From Flavobacterium sp. J372 (GTDB taxonomy: Bacteria > Bacteroidota > Bacteroidia > Flavobacteriales > Flavobacteriaceae): a stretch of DNA of 64,000 bases. Numbering within the stretch: the first letter of the stretch is position 1; the number at the start of each line of letters is the position of its first letter. The DNA is taken from positions 2,168,001 to 2,232,000 of the forward strand of contig NZ_JAJOMZ010000004.1 of the NCBI RefSeq assembly GCF_024699965.1, read 5' to 3'. The notes below the pieces were generated by a model. That model was not told where the DNA came from and did no database searches. It saw nothing but the letters and a program-made list of their open reading frames with translations. This document shows, piece after piece, positions 37,001 to 46,113 of this stretch. A program made the position numbers and the translations under genes.

Positions 37001-37034
37001 AAACCTGCAAAATCAATGATTTGCAGGTTTTTTT
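37001..37034 (+). terminator. Terminator, probably of the original tRNA
   Basis: Stem AAACCTGCAAA / TTTGCAGGTTT with an 8-base loop and a T-run. It lies downstream of the tRNA fragment with no gene before it, as expected if the island separated a tRNA from its terminator. Confidence 0.7.
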
Positions 37035-37222
37035 ATTTCCCTGCACTTCACCAGAATTTATAAAACGGCACAAAAGTTCTGTGGCAAAATCCCGGCAAAA
37101 TACAGCGCAGAAAAATTTTGCCACAAGATGGTAATTTTAGGTTGTTGCTTTTTTTAAAAGTATTTCCATACATTAGCTGTAGTATACGGTATTTTATATG
37201 AATTTCATTAAAATTTAGGAAA

Positions 37223-37798
37223 GTGTACAATACAGGATTAGCAGATTTTTTGAGCAGCCGTATAGAGGTTAATGATACAGAAATTCAGGATTTCCTGAAA
37301 ATGTTTGTATCCAGATCTGTGAGAAAGAAACAATTAATTGTACAACCCGGCTTTACCGCATCTAAGAGATTTTATATTGTAGACGGGGCACTACGCTCAT
37401 TTGTAATCAATGAATCTGGGCAGGAAATTACCATTGCTCTTGCTGTCAAAGACTGGTGGATTACAGATTATAACTCCTATATTTATCAACAACCAGCCAC
37501 TTTATTTGTTGAAGCACTCTCCCATTCTGTGATTATGGAACTCTCCTTTGATGACGAAAAATATTTAAAGCAACTCAACCCTAAATATGAGTCCTTTTTC
37601 CGGATCATAGCAGAAAGGGGCTTAGCGGCACAACAGAGGCGTATGATAGCCCTTCATACTCAAACTGCTGTGCAGCGTTATGAAAATTTTGCCAGGCAGT
37701 ATCCGCAGTTTATACAAGAGATTCCACAATATATTATTGCTTCTTTTTTAGGCATGTCTACAGAGTTTTTGTCAAAAATCAGGAATAATAAACTCTGA
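37223..37798 (+). CDS. Crp/Fnr family transcriptional regulator
   Basis: A 191 aa protein starting at GTG. A cyclic-nucleotide-binding fold (residues 20-120; RKKQLIVQPGFTASKRFYIVDGALRSF) is followed by a short helix-turn-helix (IIASFLGMSTEFLSKIRNNKL). The ligand-binding arginine-glutamate cassette of true CRP is absent, as in most Bacteroidetes members. The old yellow enzyme and DMT transporter genes follow in the same direction; it probably controls them. Confidence 0.83.
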   Translation: MYNTGLADFLSSRIEVNDTEIQDFLKMFVSRSVRKKQLIVQPGFTASKRFYIVDGALRSFVINESGQEITIALAVKDWWITDYNSYIYQQPATLFVEALSHSVIMELSFDDEKYLKQLNPKYESFFRIIAERGLAAQQRRMIALHTQTAVQRYENFARQYPQFIQEIPQYIIASFLGMSTEFLSKIRNNKL

Positions 37799-37893
37799 AT
37801 GTTGAACTACTTCAACCTTATTTTTTAAAATACTTCATTTTCCCTGTCAGCATCCAAGGTGAACTTTGTACTGTAATCAAAATACAATGCAAA

Positions 37894-38955
37894 ATGAAAG
37901 CACTTTTCAGCCCGTTAAGCCTGCGGGGCTTAACTTTAAAAAACAGGATTGTACTGTCGCCAATGCAGCAGTACAGTGCACAAAACGGAAAGCCCGGCCA
38001 ATGGCATCTGGTTCATCTCGGTAGCCGCGCTGTAGGGGGATCGGGATTGATTTTAACCGAATGCACCGCTGTGTCTCCGGAGGGTATGTGTACCTTATCA
38101 GATGTTGGAATCTGGAACCAGGAACAGGTACAAGCATGGAAAGAAATTACAGACTTTGTACATGCGCAAAATTGTAAAATAGGTATCCAGCTATGGCATG
38201 CAGGAGGTAAAGCCAGTACAAGCCATCCTGAGCAGGGCTTTAAACCATTAAAAGCTAAAGACGGAGGATGGAGTCCTAAAAGCTCTTCAGCAACTTCAAT
38301 TAATGAACACCAACCACAGGAAATGACTTTGGAAGAAATTGAAAAAGTAATAAATGATTTTCAGCAAGCTGCAAAAAATGCTTTAGACGCCGGATTTGAC
38401 GTTATTGAGCTTCATGCTGCCCACGGTTATCTGCTGCACCAGTTTTATTCGGCTTTAATCAATAAAAGAAAAGACATGTATGGCGGCGGTTTTGAAAACA
38501 GGATCCGGTTGTTGCGGGAGGTAGTAACCTCAGTACGTGAAGTAATACCTGATACTATGCCATTATTTGTACGGCTCTCAGCAGTTGATTACAGCAATAG
38601 TATAGATGCGTGGACTATAGAAGAAAGTGTAAGGCTAAGTGAAATCCTGAAGGAATTGGGTGTAGATTTTATAACAGCTTCCGGAGGCGGCTTTGTACAG
38701 GTTGATCAAAACATTGTGAAGCCTGGATACCAACTGCCACTGGCAACATCTATTCGTAACCAGGTAAATATTCCTGTAGGGGCCGTGGGAATGATTGTGG
38801 ATGCGTTTCAGTCTAATGAGATCATCGAGAACAAACAGGCAGATCTCGTGGTAATAGCCCGTGAGCATTTACGTGATCCTTATTTCGGCATTCATGCAGC
38901 TATTGAACTTGAGGAGCCTGCAGATGTACCATGGCAATACAAAAGGGCATTTTAA
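37894..38955 (+). CDS. NADH:flavin oxidoreductase, old yellow enzyme family (YqjM type)
   Basis: A 353 aa FMN-binding TIM barrel. Landmarks: LKNRIVLSPMQQYSAQNG at the N terminus, QLWHAGGKAS (about residues 101-110), and ELHAAHGYLLHQFYSALINK (about residues 172-191) with the active His pair. The C-terminal phosphate-binding region is IPVGAVG. These enzymes reduce activated alkenes with NAD(P)H. It follows the Crp-like regulator and precedes the DMT transporter by 19 bases. Complete. Confidence 0.88.
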   Translation: MKALFSPLSLRGLTLKNRIVLSPMQQYSAQNGKPGQWHLVHLGSRAVGGSGLILTECTAVSPEGMCTLSDVGIWNQEQVQAWKEITDFVHAQNCKIGIQLWHAGGKASTSHPEQGFKPLKAKDGGWSPKSSSATSINEHQPQEMTLEEIEKVINDFQQAAKNALDAGFDVIELHAAHGYLLHQFYSALINKRKDMYGGGFENRIRLLREVVTSVREVIPDTMPLFVRLSAVDYSNSIDAWTIEESVRLSEILKELGVDFITASGGGFVQVDQNIVKPGYQLPLATSIRNQVNIPVGAVGMIVDAFQSNEIIENKQADLVVIAREHLRDPYFGIHAAIELEEPADVPWQYKRAF

Positions 38956-38974
38956 AATTAAAAATTATCTAATA

Positions 38975-39418
38975 ATGGAAAAAATAATATGGATTATTCT
39001 TGCCTTCCTGGCAGGAGCGTTTCTGCCGTTTCAGGCAGGGATGAATAGTAAATTAGCGAAAACCGGAGGTAGTCCTGTGCATGCCTCAATGATCTCTTTT
39101 GCTATTGGGGTAATAGCTTTGGTCATGTATATCGTTTTAACGTCTCAAAATGTATCGTGGAAAGGTTTAAAAGATGCTCCTGCATATGCCTGGCTTGGAG
39201 GAGTTTTAGGTGCATTTTATGTCACGGTAATAGTGCTGGCTTTTCCTAGAATTGGTCCGGGAATGACTTTCGGACTTGTAGTAGCAGGCCAGCTGATTAT
39301 CTCTGTGCTCATGGAGAACTTTAATATTATGGGTGCTCAGGAACACAGTATCAGCTTTGGCAGAATTATTGGTATGGCCCTGATTGTAGGCGGCGTTATT
39401 ATAATGAAAAAATATTAA
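38975..39418 (+). CDS. DMT family transporter (YdcZ/DUF606 type)
   Basis: A 147 aa membrane protein with five hydrophobic helices. The N terminus MEKIIWIILAFLAGAFLPFQ and RIGPGMTFGLVVAGQLIISV are typical of the half-size DMT YdcZ family. Start at 38975 excludes an in-frame upstream extension that overlaps the preceding gene. Substrate unknown. Confidence 0.8.
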   Translation: MEKIIWIILAFLAGAFLPFQAGMNSKLAKTGGSPVHASMISFAIGVIALVMYIVLTSQNVSWKGLKDAPAYAWLGGVLGAFYVTVIVLAFPRIGPGMTFGLVVAGQLIISVLMENFNIMGAQEHSISFGRIIGMALIVGGVIIMKKY

Positions 39419-39467
39419 GTCTTAAATCTCGTGAAGCAAACTAATTATAATCATTAGGTTTATATAA

Positions 39468-39496
39468 AAAGCCCCTCATTTATCACGAGGGGCTTT
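39468..39496. terminator. Bidirectional terminator
   Basis: Stem AAAGCCCCTC / GAGGGGCTTT with a 9-base loop, between convergent DMT and ychF genes. Confidence 0.82.
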
Positions 39497-39520
39497 GTTA
39501 TAAGAACTTATACTATAATA

Positions 39521-40615
39521 TTATACGTTAAAACGGAAGTGCATAACATCACCGTCTTTTACAATATATTCTTTACCTTCAACGCGTAGTTTCCCGGCTT
39601 CTTTTACTTTTGCTTCAGAACCGAATGCTACATAGTCATCGTACGCTATTACTTCCGCACGGATAAAGCCCTTTTCAAAATCGGTATGGATAACTCCTGC
39701 TGCCTGCGGCGCTGTATCACCTACCTGTATTGTCCAGGCCCTTACCTCTTTTACCCCGGCTGTGAAGTAAGTTTGCAGTTTTAAAAGTTTATAAGCAGCC
39801 CTGATTAAAGCTGAAGCTCCGGGCTCTTTAAGGCCAAGGTCTTCTAGAAACATCTGGCGCTCTTCGTAAGTTTCCAGTTCAGTAATATCGGCCTCTGTAC
39901 CAACAGCCAATACAATAACCTCTGCATCTTCTTCTTTCACAAGTTCACGAACCTGCTCTACATATTTATTACCGGTAGCGGCAGAGCCTTCATCAACATT
40001 ACAAACATAAAGCACAGGCTTTGTAGTAATCAGCTGGAAGCTTTCCATCAGGTCGGTTTCATCCTGGTTCTTTGGCTGTACTACCCTGGCAGATTTACCC
40101 TGAAGCAGCACTGCTTTTATATTTTCAAGCAAAGCATCTTCAACAACTGCTTCTTTAATACCGGCTTTTGCAGTGCGCTTTACTTTTTCAAGACGTTTTT
40201 CTACAGTTTCAAGGTCTTTTAGCTGAAGCTCAATATCAATAGTTTCTTTATCACGTATCGGGTTTACACTGCCGTCAACGTGCACAATATTGTCATTGTC
40301 AAAGCAACGCAGTACATGGATGATGGCATTACACTCACGGATGTTCCCCAGAAACTGGTTACCAAGCCCTTCGCCCTTACTGGCACCCTTTACAAGCCCG
40401 GCGATGTCTACAATTTCAACAGTTGCAGGTACCACACGCTCAGGGTTTACCAGCTCTTCAAGCTTTTGCAGCCTGGGGTCGGGTACATTCACCACACCCA
40501 CGTTTGGCTCAATAGTACAAAACGGAAAGTTGGCGCTTTGTGCCTTAGCGTTTGACAAACAATTAAAAAGTGTTGATTTACCCACGTTTGGTAATCCTAC
40601 AATACCTGCTTTCAT
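39521..40615 (-). CDS. ychF: Redox-regulated ATPase YchF
   Basis: A 364 aa Obg-like P-loop protein with G1 motif GLPNVGKSTLFNCLSN, G2/G3 region (DIAGLVKGASKGEGLGNQFL) and a C-terminal TGS domain (VRAWTIQVGDTAPQAAGVIHTDFEKGF onward). YchF binds ATP rather than GTP and contacts ribosomes. Full length, alone between two terminators. Its presence marks ordinary chromosome. Confidence 0.96.
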   Translation of the reverse strand: MKAGIVGLPNVGKSTLFNCLSNAKAQSANFPFCTIEPNVGVVNVPDPRLQKLEELVNPERVVPATVEIVDIAGLVKGASKGEGLGNQFLGNIRECNAIIHVLRCFDNDNIVHVDGSVNPIRDKETIDIELQLKDLETVEKRLEKVKRTAKAGIKEAVVEDALLENIKAVLLQGKSARVVQPKNQDETDLMESFQLITTKPVLYVCNVDEGSAATGNKYVEQVRELVKEEDAEVIVLAVGTEADITELETYEERQMFLEDLGLKEPGASALIRAAYKLLKLQTYFTAGVKEVRAWTIQVGDTAPQAAGVIHTDFEKGFIRAEVIAYDDYVAFGSEAKVKEAGKLRVEGKEYIVKDGDVMHFRFNV

Positions 40616-40777
40616 GTAAAGTTGTTATTTTAAGGGTGCAAAGATAATCATTTAGGTTGTTGAATTAATAAGATAATTAGACCTTTCGGCTTTTGACTAA
40701 TGGCGTGTTGCTTATGGCTAAGCAGACTTTATGACTACTTTATCTTTTCTTTATCAACCATTTTAACAATACGCAGG

Positions 40778-40785
40778 TACTTTTG
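40778..40785 (+). promoter_or_regulatory. Candidate -7 element
   Basis: TACTTTTG matches TANNTTTG, 29 bases before the ATG at 40815. No good -33 element seen. Confidence 0.4.
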
Positions 40786-40814
40786 TAAGTGTAAACCCAT
40801 TAAAACGGAAAATC

Positions 40815-41351
40815 ATGAAAAATATAGCTTTAGCATTGGCACTGGCTTTGGGGCTTTCTGTAAATGCACAGGTAAACAGGAATGTTACACAGGAAACTAC
40901 AACTAAGCGTACCACAGTAAACAATGGTGTACAGGGAGTAAAAAGTACCGAAGTAAACCAAACACGCACAGCGCAGCAAGAACTTGATTTTAAAGATGCT
41001 GAATCAAATAAATTAAATAAAGACTTGAGGACCACTCCGGTAGCGGTAACAACCTCTACAACGGTGTCGGGTGATGGTATCCCTACACAGGAAATTGACC
41101 GCTCAAGCTACTACACCCTGAATGGCCAACGCTATCAGTTTGTTACAGACAAAACCGGTTACCGTGTGATTTCTGGTGATAACCAGAACTTTGGTACAAT
41201 GAGGAGAACATCAAATAACAACTATATTTACCGAAGCGGCACTACAACATCAATTGGTTACTTTGATAAAGACGGAAACTTTGTAGTTGAAAGTTATGAT
41301 GATAAAACCGATGGTGTTACAGTGCAGACATACAGCCGTGTAAGGCCGTAA
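40815..41351 (+). CDS. Exported hypothetical protein
   Basis: A 178 aa protein with signal peptide MKNIALALALALGLSVNAQ, then a Thr/Asn/Gln-rich disordered part (about residues 20-95) and a small beta domain (YYTLNGQRYQFVTDKTGYRV, then GYFDKDGNFVVESYDDKTDG). I recognise no named family; similar exported proteins are common in Flavobacterium. Alone in its transcription unit. Confidence 0.72.
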   Translation: MKNIALALALALGLSVNAQVNRNVTQETTTKRTTVNNGVQGVKSTEVNQTRTAQQELDFKDAESNKLNKDLRTTPVAVTTSTTVSGDGIPTQEIDRSSYYTLNGQRYQFVTDKTGYRVISGDNQNFGTMRRTSNNNYIYRSGTTTSIGYFDKDGNFVVESYDDKTDGVTVQTYSRVRP

Positions 41352-41390
41352 AAATTCTGAAAGATCACAATATATACTCTATGAAAAAGA

Positions 41391-41422
41391 AAAAATCCTG
41401 AAGTTATGCTTCAGGATTTTTT
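41391..41422. terminator. Bidirectional terminator
   Basis: Stem AAAATCCTGAAG / CTTCAGGATTTT with loop TTATG and a T-run, between convergent genes. Confidence 0.82.
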
Positions 41423-41438
41423 ATTACACTAATGTTAA

Positions 41439-41792
41439 TTACTCATCGCCATGTAAAAACGCCTGGCGATTAAGCAGCGTTTCTTCGCTTTCCACGTGAT
41501 TTTCGTCAGGCACACAGCAGTCTACCGGGCATACTGCAGCACACTGCGGCTCATCATGGAAACCCTTACATTCAGTACATTTATCAGGTACGATGTAGTA
41601 TATATCGTCTGATATCGGCGTATGAGGCTCTTCAGCATCAATCTCCTCGCCTGTCGGTAAAACAATCCTTCCGCGAAGTTTGGTTCCGTCTTTGTAGCGC
41701 CAGTCATCAGCGCCCTCATATATCGCAGTATTAGGACATTCAGGTTCGCATGCCCCGCAGTTTATACATTCATCTGTTATAACGATAGCCAT
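41439..41792 (-). CDS. 4Fe-4S dicluster ferredoxin
   Basis: A 117 aa protein starting [20 protein letters not shown], giving the first CxxCxxCxxxCP set. A second set follows in [21 protein letters not shown], with the characteristic insertion. It carries low-potential electrons between cytosolic redox enzymes. The Met at 41792 was chosen over 26 upstream codons because it gives the family N terminus. It is divergent from the acyl-CoA reductase gene, as is usual in Flavobacteriaceae. Confidence 0.92.
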   Translation of the reverse strand: MAIVITDECINCGACEPECPNTAIYEGADDWRYKDGTKLRGRIVLPTGEEIDAEEPHTPISDDIYYIVPDKCTECKGFHDEPQCAAVCPVDCCVPDENHVESEETLLNRQAFLHGDE

Positions 41793-41816
41793 AGCTTGTC
41801 TTAAGTATTTTAGTAG

Positions 41817-41824
41817 TAAATTTG
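41817..41824 (+). promoter_or_regulatory. Candidate -7 element for acyl-CoA reductase
   Basis: TAAATTTG matches TANNTTTG; CTTG lies 18 bases upstream as a weak -33. It is 45 bases before the ATG at 41869. Confidence 0.45.
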
Positions 41825-41868
41825 CACCAAAATTACGCCCAAAACTATTCATACGCAAATACATTAGC

Positions 41869-42927
41869 ATGACTTTAGCAGCACGTAAAGCAGCATTCGC
41901 AGAACTTGGCAGGTTTTTATCGCAGTTTCATGAAAATGGAAGTGTGGAAGATGCAATTGTAAAAAATAATTCACCCTTTTTTGAAGACTTTTTACAACTT
42001 ATACAATTGTCGCAGTCACACAATCGCTGGTTTACGCCTGAACAGGTTTATTTTGCGATTGAATCATGGGCTGAAGCGCTCACTCCTCAAAATCTTGATA
42101 AATGGCTATCAGCCTATGATACAGAGAATGTTCATCCTAAAAAAGTAGGCCTTATACTGGCAGGGAATATCCCGCTTGTAGGGTTTCATGATTTTTTGAG
42201 TGTATTGATCACAGGCCATAAAGTTTTGGTGAAAACATCATCAAACGACCAGCACCTCTTGCCATTCCTGGCAAAATACCTCATCACAATTGAACCGAAA
42301 TTTGCTGACTATATTACATTTATTGAAGGAAAGCTTGAAGGCTTTGATGCCGTTATTGCAACAGGCAGCAACAATACCGCCCGCTATTTTGAATACTATT
42401 TTAAAGACAAGCCGGCTATCATCCGTAAGAACCGTAACTCGGTAGCAGTGCTCACAGGCGATGAAACCAAAGAAGAGCTTGAAGCGCTGGGCGAAGACAT
42501 TTTCAGGTATTTTGGCTTAGGCTGCCGTAATGTATCAAAGCTGTTTGTGCCTGAAGGCTATGACTTTACAAAGTTTTTTGAAGCGATGTATAAATACAAA
42601 GATGTTATTGCTTATGAGAAATATGCTAATAACTATGATTATAACAAAGCGGTTTTCCTGATGAGTAATTTCAAAATTCTCGACAATGGCTTTTTGACGA
42701 TTAAGGAAGATACCGGCTATGGATCACCCATATCGAGTGTTTTTTACGAGTACTACAACGATAAAGTTGCTTTAAAAAACAGGCTTGAAGCGGACACTAA
42801 TCAATTGCAATGTGTTGTAAGTCAACTTAATATACCTAATAAAATAGCTTTTGGCGAAGCTCAGCATCCACGGCTTTGGGACTATGCCGATAATGTGGAT
42901 ACAATTTCATTTTTGCTAAAAATATAG
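41869..42927 (+). CDS. Acyl-CoA reductase (LuxC family)
   Basis: A 352 aa protein of the LuxC/acyl-CoA reductase family, related to aldehyde dehydrogenases. [32 protein letters not shown] and [13 protein letters not shown] give the nucleotide-binding core; the catalytic Cys is probably in [12 protein letters not shown]. Its physiological substrate in this group is not settled. It is followed by serC and a serA-like gene in the same direction, a conserved order in Flavobacteriaceae. Confidence 0.85.
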   Translation: MTLAARKAAFAELGRFLSQFHENGSVEDAIVKNNSPFFEDFLQLIQLSQSHNRWFTPEQVYFAIESWAEALTPQNLDKWLSAYDTENVHPKKVGLILAGNIPLVGFHDFLSVLITGHKVLVKTSSNDQHLLPFLAKYLITIEPKFADYITFIEGKLEGFDAVIATGSNNTARYFEYYFKDKPAIIRKNRNSVAVLTGDETKEELEALGEDIFRYFGLGCRNVSKLFVPEGYDFTKFFEAMYKYKDVIAYEKYANNYDYNKAVFLMSNFKILDNGFLTIKEDTGYGSPISSVFYEYYNDKVALKNRLEADTNQLQCVVSQLNIPNKIAFGEAQHPRLWDYADNVDTISFLLKI

Positions 42928-43008
42928 CCGAATTATTGCGGATTTTTTCTGCGATATTTCTCCTGCATTTCAGAAATTTGCATACACAATTTAACGGTTC
43001 ATTAACAG

Positions 43009-44077
43009 ATGAAAATACATAATTTCAGTGCGGGTCCTTCAATCCTTCCGCAGGAGGTTTTTAAAAAGCTGCAGAAGCTGTAATCGATTTTAACGGCAGT
43101 GGTCTCTCACTTCTTGAAATATCGCACCGCAGTAAAGATTTTGTAAAAGTAATGGACGAAGCCCGTGCTCTTGTTCTGGAACTTATGGGGCTTGAGGGTA
43201 AAGGCTATCAGGCATTATTTCTGTCTGGCGGTGCGAGCCTTGAATTTGTGCGGGTACCTTACAACCTAATGAAAAAACTGGGCAAAGCGGCCTATCTTGA
43301 TACTGGTACCTGGGCTGCAGGGGCAATTAAGGAAGCCCGTAATTTTGGCAATACAGAGATTGTAGCATCTTCAAAAGCAGACAATTACACCTATATCCCG
43401 AAAGACTATAACATTCCGGCTGATGCAGATTATTTCCATTGTACCAGCAATAATACCATTTTCGGCACGCAGATGTTCAGTTTTCCTGAAACAAATGTGC
43501 CAATTGTGTGCGATATGAGTTCTGACATTTTTTCGCGTGAGCTTGATTTTTCTAAGTTCAGCCTGATATACGCAGGTGCTCAGAAAAATATGGGTCGGCC
43601 GGTACAACACTTGTCGTGATAAAAGAAGATTTACTTGGTAAAACAGGACGCACTATTCCCGGAATACTTGACTATAAGCAGCATATCGACAAAGAAAGCA
43701 TGTACAACACACCATCTGTTTTTGCAGTGTATACATCTTATCTCACCCTTCAATGGTTAAAGGCTAATGGCGGTATTTCAGCTATGGAAAAACAGAACAA
43801 TCTGAAAGCAGAACTGATATACAAAGAAATTGACCGTAATCCGCTATTTGTTGGTACAGCAAAAGCAGAAGACCGCTCAAAAATGAACGTAACCTTTCTA
43901 CTAAAAGATGAGGCACATACCGAAACGTTTGATAAATTGTGGAAGTCTGCCAATATAAGCGGCCTCAACGGTCACAGAAGTGTTGGCGGATACAGGGCGT
44001 CTATCTATAATGCTATGCCATTAGAAAGCGTGCAGGTGCTTGTAGATGTAATGAAAAAGCTGGAAGAAATTGTTTAA
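43009..44077 (+). CDS. serC: Phosphoserine aminotransferase, frame broken twice
   Basis: About 355 aa after repair. It converts 3-phosphohydroxypyruvate to phosphoserine with glutamate (PLP enzyme, class V fold). The N terminus [20 protein letters not shown] is diagnostic. One more A in the A5 run at 43063-43067 restores [19 protein letters not shown]. One more C at 43596 restores [17 protein letters not shown], which includes the PLP lysine of GAQKN. The final part [18 protein letters not shown] is typical of SerC. Two breaks in a biosynthetic gene next to intact serA argue for sequence error. Confidence 0.9.
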
Positions 44078-44164
44078 AGTTTTAGGTTTGCCAATCTCAC
44101 ACGAGACAATAGCCGAGCACGTGCAGCAAATCTTAATTCATAAATCTTAAATCTTAAATCGAGA

Positions 44165-45127
44165 ATGAAAATATTAGCAAATGACGGTATTTCAAAAAGT
44201 GGTATAGCTGCACTTGAAACAGCCGGTTTTGAAGTCATAACAACAAAAGTAGCGCAGGAACAGGTGGCTAATTACATCAACGCCAATAACATCAGCGTGA
44301 TACTGGTGCGCAGTGCTACAAAAGTCCGCAAAGATATTATAGATGCATGTCCGGGACTGAAAATTATTGGCCGCGGTGGTGTAGGCATGGATAATATTGA
44401 TGTTGACTATGCCCGCGAAAAAGGCATCCACGTGATAAACACTCCGGCTTCATCATCAGATTCTGTTGCGGAGCTTGTGTTTGCGCATTTATTTACCGGA
44501 GTACGTTTTCTATATGATGCTAACAGGAATATGCCGCTTGAAGGCGATACTAATTTTGAAGGCTTAAAGAAGGCTTATGCTAATGGTATTGAGCTTCGTG
44601 GCAAAACTCTTGGCATTATTGGTTTTGGTAAAATAGGCCGCTCGGTAGCAAGAATTGCTTTAGGCCTTGGCATGCGTGTTATAGCGAGCGACAAGTTTGT
44701 AGGCAATGCCGATATACGGGTTGATTTCTACAATGGCCAGTTCATTAATGTTGAGATAATCACTGAGCCTATTGAAGATATATTTAGGCATGCTGATTTT
44801 ATAACACTGCATGTACCGGCACAGGACGGCTATGTGATTGGTGAAGCAGAACTTATGGCAATGAAAGACGGTGTGGGCATAATCAATGCATCACGCGGTG
44901 GCATTATTAATGAAGTTGCCCTGATTGATGCACTTGAAGGCGGTAAAGTTGCATTTGCAGGGCTTGATGTTTTTGAAGATGAGCCAAAACCGGCAGTGCA
45001 GGTGTTGATGCACCCAAAAATTTCTCTTACACCACACATTGGCGCTGCTACGCTTGAAGCGCAGGACAGGATAGGTACAGAACTTGCCGAGCAGATAATA
45101 AGCCTGCTAAAAACTGAGAATACTTAA
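44165..45127 (+). CDS. serA: D-3-phosphoglycerate dehydrogenase-like D-2-hydroxyacid dehydrogenase
   Basis: A 320 aa protein with the NAD-binding motif GFGKIGRSVARIALGLGMRV (about residues 151-170) and catalytic pieces RGGVGMDNID, ASRGGIINEVALIDAL and HIGAATLEAQ. It lacks a C-terminal ACT domain, as in the short form of serine-pathway dehydrogenases. Adjacent to serC, it most likely performs the first step of serine synthesis. It ends before a terminator. Confidence 0.87.
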   Translation: MKILANDGISKSGIAALETAGFEVITTKVAQEQVANYINANNISVILVRSATKVRKDIIDACPGLKIIGRGGVGMDNIDVDYAREKGIHVINTPASSSDSVAELVFAHLFTGVRFLYDANRNMPLEGDTNFEGLKKAYANGIELRGKTLGIIGFGKIGRSVARIALGLGMRVIASDKFVGNADIRVDFYNGQFINVEIITEPIEDIFRHADFITLHVPAQDGYVIGEAELMAMKDGVGIINASRGGIINEVALIDALEGGKVAFAGLDVFEDEPKPAVQVLMHPKISLTPHIGAATLEAQDRIGTELAEQIISLLKTENT

Positions 45128-45150
45128 TCATGTTTTATTAAATTATTATG

Positions 45151-45175
45151 AAGCGCCTATTGAGGCGCTTTTTTG
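45151..45175 (+). terminator. Terminator of ser operon
   Basis: Stem AAGCGCCT / AGGCGCTT with loop ATTG and T6. Confidence 0.82.
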
Positions 45176-45202
45176 TTTGTATATTAGAAATAAAAATACA
45201 AT

Positions 45203-45553
45203 ATGACGGAAAGTAATAAGCAAATACTGCAACGGGCAAATGAAGCTATTGCACGTGGTGATTATGAAGGTTTCCTGGCAGAATGTACCGAAGATACAAA
45301 ATGGGAATTTTTAGGAGACCGCACATTGCAGGGTAAAGAAGCGGTAAGGCAATATATGGCAGAAGTTTACAATGAGCCACCGAAATTTAAAGTTAATCAA
45401 TTAATTGCTGAAGGTAACTATGTAACTGCCATTGGCCAGATAACATTAAAAAATGAAAACGGCCAGATAGTTGACTACGATTATTGTGATGTCTGGCGAT
45501 TCACGAACGGTAAAATGGCCGAGTTAAAGGCTTTTGTAATTGAAAGAAAATAG
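45203..45553 (+). CDS. SnoaL-like / ketosteroid-isomerase-like protein
   Basis: A 116 aa NTF2-fold protein: N-terminal helix (ILQRANEAIARGDYEGFLAECTEDTKWEF), then a curved sheet with GKEAVRQYM and DYCDVWRFTNGKMAELKAFV. These are small cone-shaped enzymes or binding proteins of wide function. Substrate unknown. It has its own terminator at 45579. Confidence 0.82.
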   Translation: MTESNKQILQRANEAIARGDYEGFLAECTEDTKWEFLGDRTLQGKEAVRQYMAEVYNEPPKFKVNQLIAEGNYVTAIGQITLKNENGQIVDYDYCDVWRFTNGKMAELKAFVIERK

Positions 45554-45578
45554 ATACTGACGTTAAATTACTTAAAAT

Positions 45579-45599
45579 GCGCCCATTGCGGCGCTTTTT
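45579..45599 (+). terminator. Short terminator
   Basis: Stem GCGCC / GGCGC with a 6-base loop and T5 after the SnoaL-like gene. Confidence 0.6.
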
Positions 45600-45629
45600 G
45601 TTTTGTACTTTTATGGTAAATCTATCCGT

Positions 45630-46053
45630 ATGAAATCATATCTTGTAACATTTGCGCTTGCCATAATATTTGTTGTAAGCTGCAACTCAACTTCAAAACT
45701 GCCTACAGGGCAAAATGGTGAAGTGGCTGCCAAACGGGGGTGATACTGTACGCATAGCCAATGATGAGCTTGAATACGAAATACTTATTATAGATCCGGG
45801 TTTTGACGGATGGCTTGCCCGGGCAAAACCAAGAGGATTTTATGAACAGCATTATCTTGAAAATAAGAACATACGATGGGTGACAGAGTGGAATAACCGC
45901 TTCAACCAGAATAACCGTTTTTATGATATGCGTATAGAATACAGCCCAAATATAAATTATGGTTATGAAGTGAATTACATGCTCTACAATTACCTTGTTT
46001 ACTTTCAACAGAAAACCGGGCAGAGGCTTGGCGGAAATGTCCCAGAATTTTAA
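45630..46053 (+). CDS. DUF6146 family lipoprotein, frame broken
   Basis: About 140 aa after repair. The N terminus MKSYLVTFALAIIFVVSC is a lipoprotein signal. Removing one A from the A4 run at 45712-45715 joins it to VKWLPNGGDTVRIANDELEY, WVTEWNNRF and YGYEVNYMLYNYLVYFQ. The latter is the family core in Bacteroidetes. No known function. The downstream neighbour is a bestrophin. Confidence 0.75.
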
Positions 46054-46113
46054 GCTAACAATGATAATTGTGCTGAAATACATTATTTTTGAGGCTAATT
46101 CTTACATTACATA

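Noticed and set aside
43009..44077. serC as a true pseudogene
   Set aside because: Both breaks are single bases, the protein is conserved throughout, and serA next to it is intact; sequence error is more likely.
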